DNA of 64,000 nucleotides from Boesenbergia rotunda (lineage: Eukaryota > Streptophyta > Magnoliopsida > Zingiberales > Zingiberaceae): positions 40,152 to 104,151 of the forward strand of contig JAGFNQ010005213.1 of NCBI GenBank assembly GCA_024364735.1, in the 5' to 3' direction. Each line of letters opens with the position of its first letter. Position 1 is the stretch's first letter. The translations under genes were made by a program, and so were the position numbers. Positions 33,148-45,275 of the stretch are shown here, piece by piece. The notes below the pieces were generated by a model, which had not been told where the DNA came from, searched no databases, and saw only the letters and a program-made list of their open reading frames with translations.

Positions 33148-34961
33148 GCCTGTAAACAGAATTACAGGTTTCGGCTCTTGCTTCTTAAGCCCACCATTCA
33201 TTCAGTTTCGAGCCATATCAAACTATGACACCACTTCTATACTTTATGTCAGTTTCCTAAACAATTTAGCCAATCAAACGAATCCATAACTTGAATTTAG
33301 GACTTTTATGGAAGAAAATAAACTAAACAAGTTTATATGAACTTAAACAATAGAGTTTGTATCAATCTTGACTCCTATGCATTCATAACACCAAATACAT
33401 GTTCTACGACCTTGCTAAAGCATTATGAAATGTGATTGCAACTTTTCTAAACATTTTTAAGCAATAAAAACTTGATTCAAAGGGAAATTGATACTATCTT
33501 GGCACAAACACCTTTTTCTCTAACAAAGTATCAATATCTCTAACTACTCACACTTCTACTCATCCAATGCAATCATAAGGATATGTATGCTAAACGAAAT
33601 GACATGGAATCTTTACTCTAAGAAATTGAGCATGTAAAACTATCCAAAACTCAAATACTCTATAATCTCCATAAAGCAAGAACTTGAAATTTGAATAAAC
33701 TTAAACATTGCAATTCAAATAACTAAATTGTCTCGTCTCAAAGATCTCTCCATAATCAGCCACCACACACACTCTACTCAGCACCGCCTCGTCGTCTTCC
33801 TTCAGAATTGCTTGCCTTTACCTTTATCTGCAATAAGAGGAAATGCATCTATAAGCATAAAGCTTAGTAAGTACTATCTAGCTCACAAAAACTCGAAATA
33901 TGCAAACATGCTTCTAGATCAAACTGAACATCATATGAGATACTAATATGCTTGAAAGAATACTAAGAACATGTATAACTCAAAACATGCATACTCAAGC
34001 AATAATAAATCTCATTTTACTTTTCTTGGCTCAACTTGGAAACTTTAGCTATTCTTTAACTTTTGAAAACTTTCTTAAACTTTAGAAAACTTTGCTAAAG
34101 CATATACTTGAAAATAATAATCACTTGGATCCACTGAAGACGTAAGTACCATCTGAATGCGCGTTCCCTAAAAGGTTGGGGTAGCGAGCCACCAATCCTA
34201 ATAGAGCAGACCTTGGTCTACCAGGGCCAAGACCTTGGAATTGGACACCTGGATTTCTTTAACGACGCCCTTGGACGCCGGGTACTGGCCTTATAAAATA
34301 AAATAGCTTTTCTTTCTTTTCTTTCTTATCTGTAAATGCCTTGGCATTTTCTGGAGCACCTTGCGTGCTAAAAATCCCTAAGTCTTGACTTTTGGGGATT
34401 TCTTAAGGCCTTGGCCTTTTCTTTTCTTATCTTTATCTTCTCTTTTCTTTTCTCATAGCTTTTCTTGGTCCCTAATCTCATATAGGGCACTCAATAAAAT
34501 ATATAAGCATATAATGAACTAAGATCACATGCAAAAACTAAAAACTAAAAGAACTATCTCTTTTAAAAACTTTTAAAGGAAATTCTCGCGGAAAAACCGC
34601 CTCTTACTGCAGGTGAGCAGTACTTACATTGATATCTTGGACTTACAACCAAGATAGAGGTCTAGAACTCGGGAGAAACTCGAGATCTCGAAGAATTCTT
34701 CACGTCTACGCGTTCCTCTCGTCGCGGGGATCTCGAATATAGTATTATCTCTTGGAGAAAGGGTCTCGGCCGACCCTCTTGGCCTTGATTTGCGTGCGCA
34801 CAAGAGAGGAGAGGGAGAGGGGTCGGCGCAGCTGTTGGGGAGGGAGAGGGTTTGAGAGAAAATAAAACAACTCTCTTTAAGTACCTATTTATACTTAAGG
34901 TTCGGATTAACTTAACTATAGCTTAAATATCTATCATTCTTTCCTTTTCTGTGCTTGATAC

Positions 34962-35030
34962 CCTTAGCCCAGCTGGCCGCGCGCTCCCTTGGTCTCGTGG
35001 TGGTCGCTGGTTCGAACCCCCGCTGCCCCT
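34962..35030 (+). other. tRNA-like motif in LTR1 copy B
   Basis: TAGCCCAGCTGGCC and the canonical B-box GGTTCGAACCCC are at tRNA-like spacing, followed by pyrimidine-rich sequence. Confidence 0.6.
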
Positions 35031-36900
35031 TATGGTATTTTCCTATTTTGGCTTCTTTTTCCTTTTTCTTTTTTCTTTTTCCAAAAATACCAAACGGACT
35101 CGGAAAATTCCATAAAAATACTCTAAAAATTCCTAAAAATATCTAGAATATTTCTAAACCATTTCTAAATAATTCTAAGGACTTTAAGAACTAAAAATGG
35201 AAATTTTGGGGCGTTACAAAGACCCCAACTCCACTTCCCTTCTTGGTGTCTTATCCAACTACAAAGATCTTTCAAGTCTCTTGTAGTTCAAGGTCGGATG
35301 TCTGAATCAAGTAGTTAGTTAAGGCTTGGGCTTTGATGGCAATCATTGACCGGTATTGGACATCATATTCGCCAAGTTTAGTAGTTCACTTAATCAAATG
35401 TCTGAAAGCCTCTGGATTAGTCAACACCTAGCCCAATGTGTTATGGAAGAGTAACCGTGATGGGGATGTGAGAGAAAGTAATGTCAAAGTCGGTGGTCGA
35501 TTAGTACTAGCTCCAAAATGTGTTTCTCTAGCATGATGTAGTGTGTCTCGGCGTCTTTCAATAGATGGCTAGAGAAGTAGATAAGTTGTTGAATATTATT
35601 TTCCTACCCCACTAAGACTAAGTTGAGGGCTCCTTCAAAAGTTGACAAGTATAGCCATAAAGGTTCTTCTGCTACATACTTAGACAAAATGGGAAGATTT
35701 GTTAAGTATGCATTGAGATCAGTGAAAAATTCACACTCAGCCCATGAGAAATGGGTCACCTTGCATAGTATTTTGAAAAATGGAAGATTGTTTGCTACTG
35801 ATTGAGAAATGAATCGCGACAAAGTGGTGATTCACCCGACCAGCCTCTGGACCTCTTTAGTATTTCTCGAGGAAGCCAATTTTATAGGGCTCATACCTTT
35901 TCAGGATGAACTTCTATCCCTCACTTCGTGACAACGTAGTTGAGGAAACAACCACTTTTGATGCCGAATAAGCATTTCGCTAGGTTTAACTTGAGGTCAT
36001 ACCTTCGCAAGGTACTGCACGTCTCTTCGTTATCGACAATCAAGTTTTCAACATGGGCTGACTTGATCAATATATCATCAACGTATACCTCAACATTGCG
36101 GCCGAGCTGGTGCTTAAAGACTCGATCTATAAATCATTGGTAGGTATCTCCTGCATTCTTTAATTCGAATGAGATAACCATATAATAGAAGGTCCCGTTA
36201 GAGGTGACAAAAAAATCCCTTTCTTGGTCCTCCGCTGCTAAAGGGATTTGATGATACACCCGATATGTGTCCAATATACATATAAGCTTGCATCCTTGAG
36301 GTCAAATCCCCTAGTTTATTGATCCCGGGAAGCAGATAGTAGTCTTTAGGACAGGGTTTGTTGAGGTCTTGAAAGTTGATGCACACTCATCATTTGCCTC
36401 TCGATTTGGGTACCAAGACCAAGTTCGCCACCAGATGGGAACTAGGCCTCGCGTATATGTCCTGCCTCCAGGAGCTTGGTTGCCTCGTTGTGAATCACCC
36501 TATGTTATTCAAGTGTGAAACGTCACTTCTTTTGCCAAATAGGTCGAGACTCTAGAAGGATGTTAAGGCAATTCTCCATCAAGGTGTGGGTGCTACGTAG
36601 GTGACATCATGGGGTGACCAGGCAAAGATATCATTGTTCTAGATGAGACAGACGAGCAATCTTTCTTTTAGCTCAGGTACCAAATTAGCCACTATTTGAG
36701 TGACATGATCGGGCTAGCTCGGTACGATTTGAGCTTCCTCCTTCTCATGGATCGATTGAGAGTTGGACATTTCTTGTGTCATAGCCACCGCTTCACTATA
36801 GCTTCTTTCTCTAACGGAGTCATGGATGCTAGTAATTCTTCTTGTGTTAAGCATAACAACGCCTTGGCTCAAATTTCCCACAAACGACGTCAATTTTTTC

Positions 36901-37515
36901 TGGCCAAATATAGTGAATGATCAAGCCACCAGTCAACGATCGATTAATGCACACACTCTTCGGAGGTCGAACGTCGACGAGGAGGCTGAGGTGGACTTGA
37001 GATGCACTTCAATAGAGAATTAGACTAGTGCTAGGGAGTCCCGACAGGCCACTATGATGCTCAAGTTAGGATTTGCTTAAGGTAGTATACAAGAGAAAGA
37101 AGAAAAGGGGTAGATGATACCATAGAGGATGTGTGTGTGTCGAAAAAGTGGATCCTTGTATTTACCTTTTTTATATAGTCGTCAGAAGAACATTTCCACG
37201 TATAAGCTAATTGGGCGGGGAGGGGGGGGGGTTTGCCCCTCCTTTCACCAAGAGTCAAGTATCTATAGGGGCATTTAGCCCTACTACTTGATTTTACCCG
37301 GTGCCACGTATTTTGAAATATTCTTCATTATTGTCCGCATCATTTGAGAAAATCAACCTCATCATTGAGGCTGTTGTGTTGCTTCCATGTGCGCCCTATG
37401 TGTTCAATGGGCTCACATAGGGTGTGAACCCAATCGAGGATGAGGAAAATTGGTCGATGTTGAGTGGCTTTGAGAATAGACGAAGTCGACGACTAAGGCT
37501 GAGACAGGGGGGATG
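36901..37515. other. No gene recognised; probable remnant of the Tat element
   Basis: No clear domain. A G run (GGGGAGGGGGGGGG) is at about 37217-37230 and a short GT run at 37130. With the solo LTR3 removed, this stretch joins directly to 40270. Confidence 0.4.
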
Positions 37516-40269
37516 TGTCACGCCCCGAGGAGTCGCTTGACCGATACGGATCGGCCAGCTTCCCCTACGCCCGGCGGACAATTCACATACTCAAGACCAA
37601 AACACCAAACCAGCGTACAAACCAAGGAAGTCGTGCATACCGGTATGACTAACAACAAAGTCAAAAGACATAAGGTCTCCACGGCACACAAAAGTACAAC
37701 CATATCGAATAAGAACACAGCGGAAGATATTAAAACGAAAACACAGTACTGACACTCAATACAGGAACTATAAATCAAAGAAGAACATCTCGACGCAAGG
37801 TGATGGGACTGGCAGTGGACCCTCCCGGCGATCAACCTGAAATAAAAACAAGGAGCTACGGGGTGAGTTCATAGAACTCAGCTGATAACTCATATATATG
37901 CAAGATAGTCTAAGCTAGCAATAGAGATACAACTATCAAGATATCACAGGTACTATCCATACCAAATAAAGCAAATCCGAGAAGTAGAACGAACATACCA
38001 GCGATGCAGGGTCATCAAGACCATGAAAAAGGGTCTCCTGAATGTGCGTGTCAATCATGTGCAACAACCACATACAGACTTCATCAGTACTCGACCCATC
38101 CGGGGGAAAAATCATCCCCTACCCCGTATAATAGAGTGATCGAGTAGACGGTATGCTGTCGGTGTAACACCCCTACCCCATGACATATCCGGGTAGCCAT
38201 CCCTACCCCTGGTCATCATCCGTAGAACTGGGGGGATATCTCTATCTGAGTGTTACACCCACCCCATGTGATATGGGGGAGAAATCTCTCTCTCATCTCC
38301 TGGTATTAGGGCAACTCAAGGAGGGACCCCTGCCTGCTACCACGCTCCGGTCCACTAACCCATGAGTGCATGAGCGGAGCAGCACAGGGCATCCTACCCA
38401 TACTCCGTCAACCACTAACCCATGAATGACCGTATGGGCAGGTCAGTATGACTGTCGACCTAGCCTACCCAACAATGGGCCCCTGGTCGACAGTGATGCA
38501 AGGTGCACGATGATGCATGACGACAGTCACCACAGCATCTACTATCTAATCCACCTATATCAACATGATATGCAAGGATCACATACAATTATGCACCATA
38601 TCCTAAATCCTAGAGGGTATCAGTATCACATATCAGGTCTAATATATATATCATAGTAACGGAAAACAGATACACGCAAATAATACCCTATCGCTAATCC
38701 TAGCATATCAAGCATATAAGGCTGTGACTATCTAGGAGATAAGTCAGAGGTACCCGCCTCAATATGATGTCGTCCGGTGCGCAAGAACCCCCGTCCAGAA
38801 ATAAAATCCGCAACCAAGGAGTCAGCTCAAAGCCCTGCATCCAAAAATATGATCTTAGCTATATACTCAATTTAATAGCTAATCAAATAATTCCCTAAAT
38901 CAAATTAGAGTTAACCCTAATACACTAGTCATTTAATTAATCCAAATCAAATGACTAACTCTTAATCCTTGGGTCTTGGTTTGACTTAAGTCTAGCCTAA
39001 GCCCAACCTAAATCCCATCAACCCCAAACCAAGAATTGACCTAGATCCAAGCTCAAAACACAGGGGAAAACAAACCCAATAAACTCACCAAGACCAATCC
39101 AATCAGTACCAAGAAATGATAGAGACCAAGATCACATCTCACCAACCCATCTCACCAACCCAGCTTGATCGAAGCAACTCCACATACTGATTAATTAAAA
39201 CCCAAGCAACACAAAACCGAATCACATTACACCTCCCACTCACGGCAACGATCAGAGCACTCCCCCTCACAACAGAAGATCAGCAACCACAGAACCAACA
39301 CTCGAATCCCCTATCCACCAACACACGCACGGCACATCAACAATCACAGATCTACACCAGGAACCGGAACATCCAAGCATAAACCGATTCTAATTAGACA
39401 TCCAAATTTGTATTCGCATCAAATCCAAGATCTGAATTCGAACCCTAATCAAGCTACCCATTCACACAAATGTTACATCTGATCAAGAATTAGAGCTGGA
39501 ACTCACCTCCACAGCTCTCTGTGTCGCCGGGAACAAACGGCCAGCAACCCAAAACAGCCACTGAAGGCAAAGCAGTTCCCTAGCTCCGAATGTATCTCCG
39601 CCGAACCCTAGAGCCATCCCATGATCTGATTAGAAGGCAATCGGAAGAACGAGATCAAGAGAAATGGAGATGGAGACTTACCACGGCGAGAAATCAGCTG
39701 TCGAGTAAGTCCGGATCTCTCAGAGCAAGCTTGATCTCGGAAAAGTCGACGGTGTCGCTCCCTAGATCCAAGAACAGCGCTCAAACGCCCGGAGTAATCG
39801 AAGGTGGAATTAAAAATCAGCGAAAGAGGCAAGAACGAAATGGCGACTCACCTGCTCAAACGGACGCAGTCTAAACGATCCCCAGGTCCGGCGATCACCT
39901 CACCGCTTCCGTGGAGATCTCCTAATCTACTGGCGTCCCCGATCGAGGAAGAGGGGAGCGTCTCAGCACCGAATCCCAACTCTCCTCCGGCCGGAACGGG
40001 CGCCAAGTACCCAGATCCGGAAGCTCGGTCGGAAATCGGAGCCGCGAATGCTGTTAGGTGGAAGAGGAAGGTGTCGCCGTTGGAGAAGAAGAAGGAGAGG
40101 AAGAAGCGATCGGGAAGATGCGGCTCGTGAGTCGCGACGGGAAGAAAGAGTTGGCATTTAAGTGCCCTAGGGCCTTTTGCACTTAAGCCTCTCATCTTCC
40201 AATATTTCCAATTAAGCCCTTAACTTAGGTAAATTCGCATTTAACCCTCCAAAATTTTGATATTTAACA
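37516..40269 (-). mobile_element. Solo LTR3, TSD GGATG
   Basis: The plus-strand ends are TGTCACGCCCCGAGGAG and GATATTTAACA. GGATG is on both sides (37511-37515 and 40270-40274). The orientation is opposite to the LTR at 45539-49108, which ends GGGGATGTGACA before a PBS. It contains the GGTACCCGCCT landmark near 38750 shared with the LTR3 at 53867. Apparent ORFs at 39590-40200 are GC-rich and have no recognisable domain. Confidence 0.92.
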
Positions 40270-40720
40270 GGATGTCAGCGATTGAGACCGAAATATGATG
40301 CCGAGATCTGAGACTGAGGAATAATGGATGCTAGGATCTAAGACTAAAGCATGGTGGACGTCAGGATCTGAGATAGAGTCAGAGAGTGTGTCGGTGACTG
40401 AGGCAAAGAGAGAATGTCGGGATCTGAGACTGAGTCAAAGAGGGCGTTGGTGACTGAGGTAGAGAGAGGATGCCGATATCTGAGATTGAGGTATTGCGGA
40501 TGCCGAGATTTGAGACTGTCAGAGAGAGTGTTGGTGACTGAGGCATGATGGATGCAAGGATCTGAGACTGAATCAGAGAAGGTGTCGATAACTGAGACAG
40601 AGAGAGGGTGTCGAGATTTGAGACTAGAGTATGACGGATGTTAGGATCTGACACTAAGATATCGTGGATGTCGAGCGGTGACTGAAACTGACTGTTAGTG
40701 GTTATCGCCACCCAAATTCT
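40270..40720. repeat. Degenerate tandem repeats with GGATCTGAGACTGAG core
   Basis: Ten or more units contain GATGTCGGGATCTGAGACTGAG-like phrases (variants GATGCCGAGATCTGAG and others), with unit lengths of about 28 and 57 bp interleaved. ORFs here are repeat by-products. Confidence 0.7.
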
Positions 40721-41922
40721 ATTTCTAGGGATGAGTGTGTTGAGCCGGCTCCATTAGGCCTGAATCTCATCTAGGCAGGATTTGATTCTCATGGGTCATG
40801 TTTACCCATCTTGATTTTGACTGACAACTCAGTATGATTTTTGACCATACGACGTGAGGACCCCAACATTCCGCCACATCAGTCATGACTGCAATTTCAC
40901 TTCAATCATTGAGCACATTGGTAAGTCAAACCTCTAAATTTCCTTATTGCAGTGATTGATGAGCATGCAGAAGAGAAGTAAAGCAGTAAAGAGATGAAGA
41001 GATCATGAGAACTTACCATTTTGCCTGCAATTGAAGTCCGACCTTGAATCTTCTTCCTTCATTTTGCAATAAATCTACATCACTCGTTTCCCAATTCCAT
41101 TCACATCTTACTATTAATAGCGCAATCAGTTCAATTGCAAATCCAATCATTTCCCTATTGAATGAAAAAGTTATTATTGGCCTAGCATAATACCGATGGA
41201 TGAATACACTTTGATTGCAATTTGAAATCAGTTCAATTAATGTAGCTAATCCCAAATGATAGTGTGATTTTTTTTTTTTTATTAAAAAAAGTTAGAGGTC
41301 ATCTAACCAAAGTTCACCAACGTATCATTTCAGGGTACAACTTACTTGTATACAACGATCAAAATCATGGTGAGTATGAATAGTGGTCTTTCCCATAACA
41401 GAACCGCTTGTAACCGAGGCAGTATATTTTTATCGCAAAACATTGAATTTCTTCGACACAATTCTTTAATTTTCTCTGCAGGTGATATTCAACTTGGGAA
41501 GGATCTCCACTACGATTTATGGAACTAGAGACGCAATTATATTCTGTGGATATATAATGATATATAATCTAGGACACATATAATCTGATCAAACGCTACT
41601 CCGCGATGAGTGCATCATGGGCAGCGGTGGCACTGTACCTGCAGGATTTCTTGTCTCTCCTTAATTACTTTGTTCAGAGCATCTGAAAGTTAAGGAAGAA
41701 GCATGGAAACCTCACAATGCGCTGCTAATACTCCAGGCTAATGTTCAAATCCATTAATTTGAATCGCTAGTAATGCAAATGTTGTTCTCAATGGAGTTTT
41801 CAGAATGGAGCTTCAAGTATTTGTCATATTTGTTGAAGTTGGTTTGATCAGGAAGTTGATAGAAGTAACCATATAAACAATACGTAGATCCCTCTAAAGG
41901 GTACAATATATATGCATTCATT
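40721..41922. other. Spacer downstream of the terpene synthase, no gene recognised
   Basis: Contains poly-T at 41269-41280 and short AT-rich ORFs without known motifs. The part just right of 41750 is the presumed 3' untranslated region of the terpene synthase; no canonical AATAAA is seen on its strand within the first 170 bases. Confidence 0.4.
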
Positions 41923-44139
41923 CTAAATTTGGATAGGTTCGAGTAGCAGCAAGATGATTTGAGACTTAGTTTCTCCATCCGCCTTGCCATATCCATCCCC
42001 ATCCCGATAAAAGAAATGCGCCGTCCGAGGGAGGTTAACTGCTATTTTCTTGAAGAAGTCCTCTAATGGAGAATCCCAACTAAGAGATGCATTCAAAGCT
42101 CTCCAATATTTCTTCATCAATTCTCTTATCTCCCGACGTGCCACTTCCTCTGAGGCACCTTTTTCGTGCATGTAGCATTGAATAAATTTTGCCACGTCGC
42201 CTCGTTCTATCTCATCCTGTAGTAAGTAAATGTTGTTTGATCCCAATGAGTTTGATTACTACGAACGACTATATATATATATATATATTACCGTGGAAGT
42301 GCCCATATCATCGTAAAGACGAAAAAGTGTGCTGGAGGAGCGTGTGATCTCATAGTAACTGGGAAAACATTTCAAGGCCTTCCCAGTCAAGTCTTTGCCC
42401 GCGCAGTAAGCATTAAACAGAATGTTTGGACCAGATATTGATACCCATGCATTCTCCAAGTACTCCTTGAGCTTCGGGGTTTGGCCACGGTGGAACCATT
42501 TTGCTTCCTCAAAGTATGCTTTGCATTGATTTCCCCACTGAAAATTTAATACCAACAACTGATTCGATAACAAAGAAGATGAAAAGAAGAAGAGAATTGG
42601 AATAGTGTGTATAATTTACTGCTATCTTTAAGTCTGGCACAATGTCCAAGCCCTTCTCCTTCATCACTCGGTAGCCTTCTTCGTGCACCAGGTTGAAGAG
42701 TGCAAAGAAACATAGTTTCATGTACTCTGGAAGTTTGTCCATGGCAATTAAGTCCCATCTGCATCAAAACTCGCTCCAGCTTAGATAGTTGGGATAAACA
42801 TGACTTGATGATTGTGATTGTGAATGCTCTATCACCTGTCGACGACATCAGTGAAGAGCTGGAGTTCATCCAAGGTTCCATAGACATCGTAAATATCATC
42901 GATCAATGTAATAAAACAGATTGTCTTTGTTTCGATCATTCTGCATCTCCAACTATCTGGTTCATAAGTGAAACCAACTGCCCACAGATAGTTCTCAAGT
43001 AATCTATCTCTGAAAAACGGCAGTTTCTCTGAAAGCCCGAGCCCTGACCACCATCTGCATGTAAAAAGTAATTAAGCTTTGAAATTGTTATTATAAAAAC
43101 TTCGAAAGTATGATAATGAAAGTTTGATTAGTTGCAGTTAATTTACCTGGAGAGCTGTCTGAGTTCGCTTTTGTACACGTCCTGAACCAGATTGAAGTCG
43201 AGCTTAGCAAACTCCAGCAGGAGAGGGTTGATGGTGTCGTCGCCATGGCATGCTTCAATGAACCACCTGTGCTGCACTCTCTCCATCCGCCAATTCAGTG
43301 GAATCTGCAGCCCATGGGCCACTTGTTCTCTGAGACCGCCAGCCTCAGGAACAGATCCCTCCTCCATGAATCCTTTCAGCTTCTCGGTCGCGAAATCCAT
43401 GGCTTCCTTCAGCAAAATCTCCCCATCCTTCTCGAGGTAGGAAGCCTCATACAAACTCAGAAGTCCTTTGATCTGGTTCTCACCGCGAGCTTCGAAGTTT
43501 CCCTTCTCGTCTCTAAATGTCTTGAACAAATCTAATTTTTTGCAGACAGCAACAGACATGATCAGAACTGTGAACCCATCTATTAATTAGTGATCATTGA
43601 TTACCTTGTGAAACACAGAGGCCATTTGCTCTGAGGAGCCTGAAGAGTAGCGCTGTGGAATGGAGATCGTCCTTCAGCTGCGAGCTCACGTGGTCTAAAG
43701 AAGCACCAAGACGACTTATAACGTCTGCAATCTCGTCTTTGAAGTGGTAAGCCACACCGAGTTGTTGCAGATGGTCGATCAGTTGAAGCTGCTCTGTTAC
43801 TTGCTGCTTCTCCCGTATCAAATTCCTGGTCTGCTCCTTCAGCACGTTTATTCTCTCAAGTTTCTCTTCTCGTTGCACCTGCAGAAAACAAAACAAAGGT
43901 TACGCATAAGAATTCGACGATCGACCGACCGACGAACATACCGTGGAGGTGCTCGTGAGGGATTGCACACGCTCGTCCGTCCATATGCTTGGGTGATAAT
44001 TCCCCGACCGGCGCAAGGGAGCTACATGACTAGTTCCACTGCATGATCCGACCTGCAGAGTTCGCCGGAACGTCCGTCGGCCACAGTACTGCTCGATGGC
44101 AGCAACGATCATCGGGCAGCGAGGGAGAATAGATATCAT
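41923..44139 (-). CDS. Terpene synthase, TPS-b type (probable plastid monoterpene synthase), seven exons
   Basis: Exons, in transcript order, are 43942-44139, 43605-43878, 43147-43531, 42836-43054, 42620-42758, 42292-42537 and 41923-42216. All six introns (63-92 bp) are GT-AG, phases agree, and the joined frame is 585 codons including TAG. The start is the ATG at 44139; the upstream in-frame GTG was not used. Residues 1-42 look like a plastid transit peptide. RRSGNYHPSIW (43-53) is the RRX8W motif linked to monoterpene cyclisation. DDIYD (338-342) and DDMGTSTDE (481-489) are the DDXXD and NSE metal-binding motifs. Length and seven-exon structure fit class III plant TPS genes. It should convert geranyl diphosphate, with Mg or Mn, to one or more monoterpenes; the product cannot be told from sequence. 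No defect is visible. Close resemblance to ginger-family enzymes is my recognition, not a search result. Confidence 0.93.
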
Positions 44140-44184
44140 GGGAGTGTTGGAATGAGACACTTATGTGGAAGAGGAGACAAGGAA

Positions 44185-44990
44185 GAATTTTTTCTTAGAA
44201 CTTCAATGAGTTCACCACTTATTTATACTAGTCTAGGATTAATTATACCAATGCAGATTCCCTCTAATCACTATTAAAATCTATCTACAGTTCTTTAAAC
44301 TATCTACTACCACGTAACTTGTACTTTTCTTAAAACTGTGAAGAGTTCGACTCTCACTTATACTTGTATAAGTTTATGTTAATACAAATTCACTCTAATG
44401 ATTAATTATTAAAGTCTATCTAAAATTCTTTGAACTATTCCACTACCCTTAAACTTGTAGTTTTCTTAAAACTTTGAAGACTTCACCTCTTATTTATGCT
44501 ATTTTAATATTATATCAATATATATTTAATCTAATGACTATTAAAGTCTATCTAGAATTCTTCAAACTATATATCTACTACCACAAAACTTATACTTTTC
44601 TTACAACTTTTAACAGTTCATCTCTTGTTTATACTATTTTAATATTATATCAATACATATTCAATCTAATGACTATTAAAACCTATCTACAATTCTTTAA
44701 ACCATCTACTACCACGAAACTTGTACTTTTCTTCAAACTTTGAACAGTTCATCTCTTATTTATACTAGTTTAAGATTATGTCAATACATATTCAATCTAA
44801 TGATTATTAAAATCTATTTAAAATTCTTTAAAATATTCTACTATCAAACTTGAACTTTTCTTAAAACATTGACATTGATGAATTCACTTCTTATTATACT
44901 AGTTTAAAATTATACCAATACATATTCAATCTAATGACTATTAAAGTCTATCTAGAATTCTTTAAACTATTCTACTACCATACTATTCTA
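44185..44990. repeat. Tandem array of ~131-140 bp units spanning the terpene synthase promoter
   Basis: Units begin with CTTATTTATACTAG or a variant at 44218, 44358, 44489, 44624, 44755 and 44890 (spacings 140, 131, 135, 131, 135). Each contains CTCTAATCACTATTAAA, TCTATCTA, TTCTTTAAACTA, CTACTACCAC and ACTTTTCTTAAAAC-like blocks. A partial unit (44185-44217) reaches into the presumed 5' leader. Minus-strand TATAAATA is intact in the units at 44218 and 44755 and altered in the others. Similarity between units is roughly 75-85 % by eye. Confidence 0.85.
44220..44227 (-). promoter_or_regulatory. TATA box of the terpene synthase
   Basis: On the minus strand TATAAATA lies about 80 bp upstream of the ATG, which would place the transcription start near 44190 and give a leader of about 50 bases. 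It belongs to the first full unit of the tandem array at 44185-44990. Confidence 0.75.
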
Positions 44991-45065
44991 CTACAATCTA
45001 TTACCATAGGTATTTCTTGAGACTATTCTAAAATATGCTACTCTATTTTCTTAAATGACTATTCT

Positions 45066-45275
45066 AAAAAAAAATTAATCAGGTTGGGTAATGTCAAACC
45101 TGGGGCGATCGGTCCAACTCCACGGTCGCAACGGGCGACCCAGATGCCCAACATCTTGCGCGCCCCATTTGGAGAAAAAATTCTTACAAAATTCACTGTA
45201 GTTAGGGATCAAACCGCGTGTGCTTCGGAGACAACTAGTTGCTCTTCCATTGCACAATAACCTCGGGGGCCTCAA
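45066..45275 (-). mobile_element. tRNA-derived SINE, relative of the copy at 14111
   Basis: On the minus strand the head GAGGCCCCCGAGG is followed by an A-box-like region and the B-box GGTTTGATCCC, then a body shared with 14111-14347 (CTAACTACAGTG, then TCCAAATGGGGCGCG). A clear TSD is not visible. It lies about 0.9 kb upstream of the terpene synthase start. Confidence 0.65.

Larger units (their letters stand above)
32883..35218. mobile_element. Solo LTR1, copy B, with TSD AAGAC
   Basis: The ends TGTAGCGACCC and GGGGCGTTACA match copy A, and AAGAC lies directly on both sides (32878-32882 and 35219-35223). No internal domain remains, so it formed by LTR-LTR recombination. It sits inside the second RNase H of the degenerate Tat element. 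By eye it is much closer to copy A than to copy C. Confidence 0.95.
28480..36900 (-). pseudogene. Degenerate Tat-lineage Ty3/gypsy pol, split by CACTA and a solo LTR
   Basis: Reading right to left: a protease/RT approach region near 36500-36900, RT with NFQDLNKPCPKD at 36198-36386, RNase H at 35240-35640 (YFSSHLLKDAETHY-like), an archaeal-type second RNase H starting at about 35240 and continuing after the LTR at 32882 (ASNNQVEYEALLA), and integrase at 31974-32400 and 28700-29196 (FSKWMVAKPLAWITKE, then LDNDRNF and the AKGSWVEE-like segment). All segments carry many stops. The two RNase H domains and the RT motif are typical of the Tat/Ogre group. Removing 29197-31973 and 32883-35218 restores collinearity in integrase and RNase H respectively. 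Confidence 0.8.

Noticed and set aside
34962..35030. A genuine tRNA gene
   Set aside because: The boxes are present but a proper acceptor stem and anticodon arm are not evident, and the motif is part of every LTR1 copy.
39590..40195. Overlapping GC-rich ORFs on both strands
   Set aside because: They lie inside a solo LTR3 with exact TSD, show no domain, and have counterparts of different sequence in other LTR3 copies.
41013..41255. 80-codon minus-strand ORF
   Set aside because: No recognisable domain, in AT-rich spacer; length is within chance expectation.
44140..44160. Upstream GTG start for the terpene synthase
   Set aside because: Plant nuclear genes start at ATG; the ATG at 44139 is in frame and gives a normal transit peptide.
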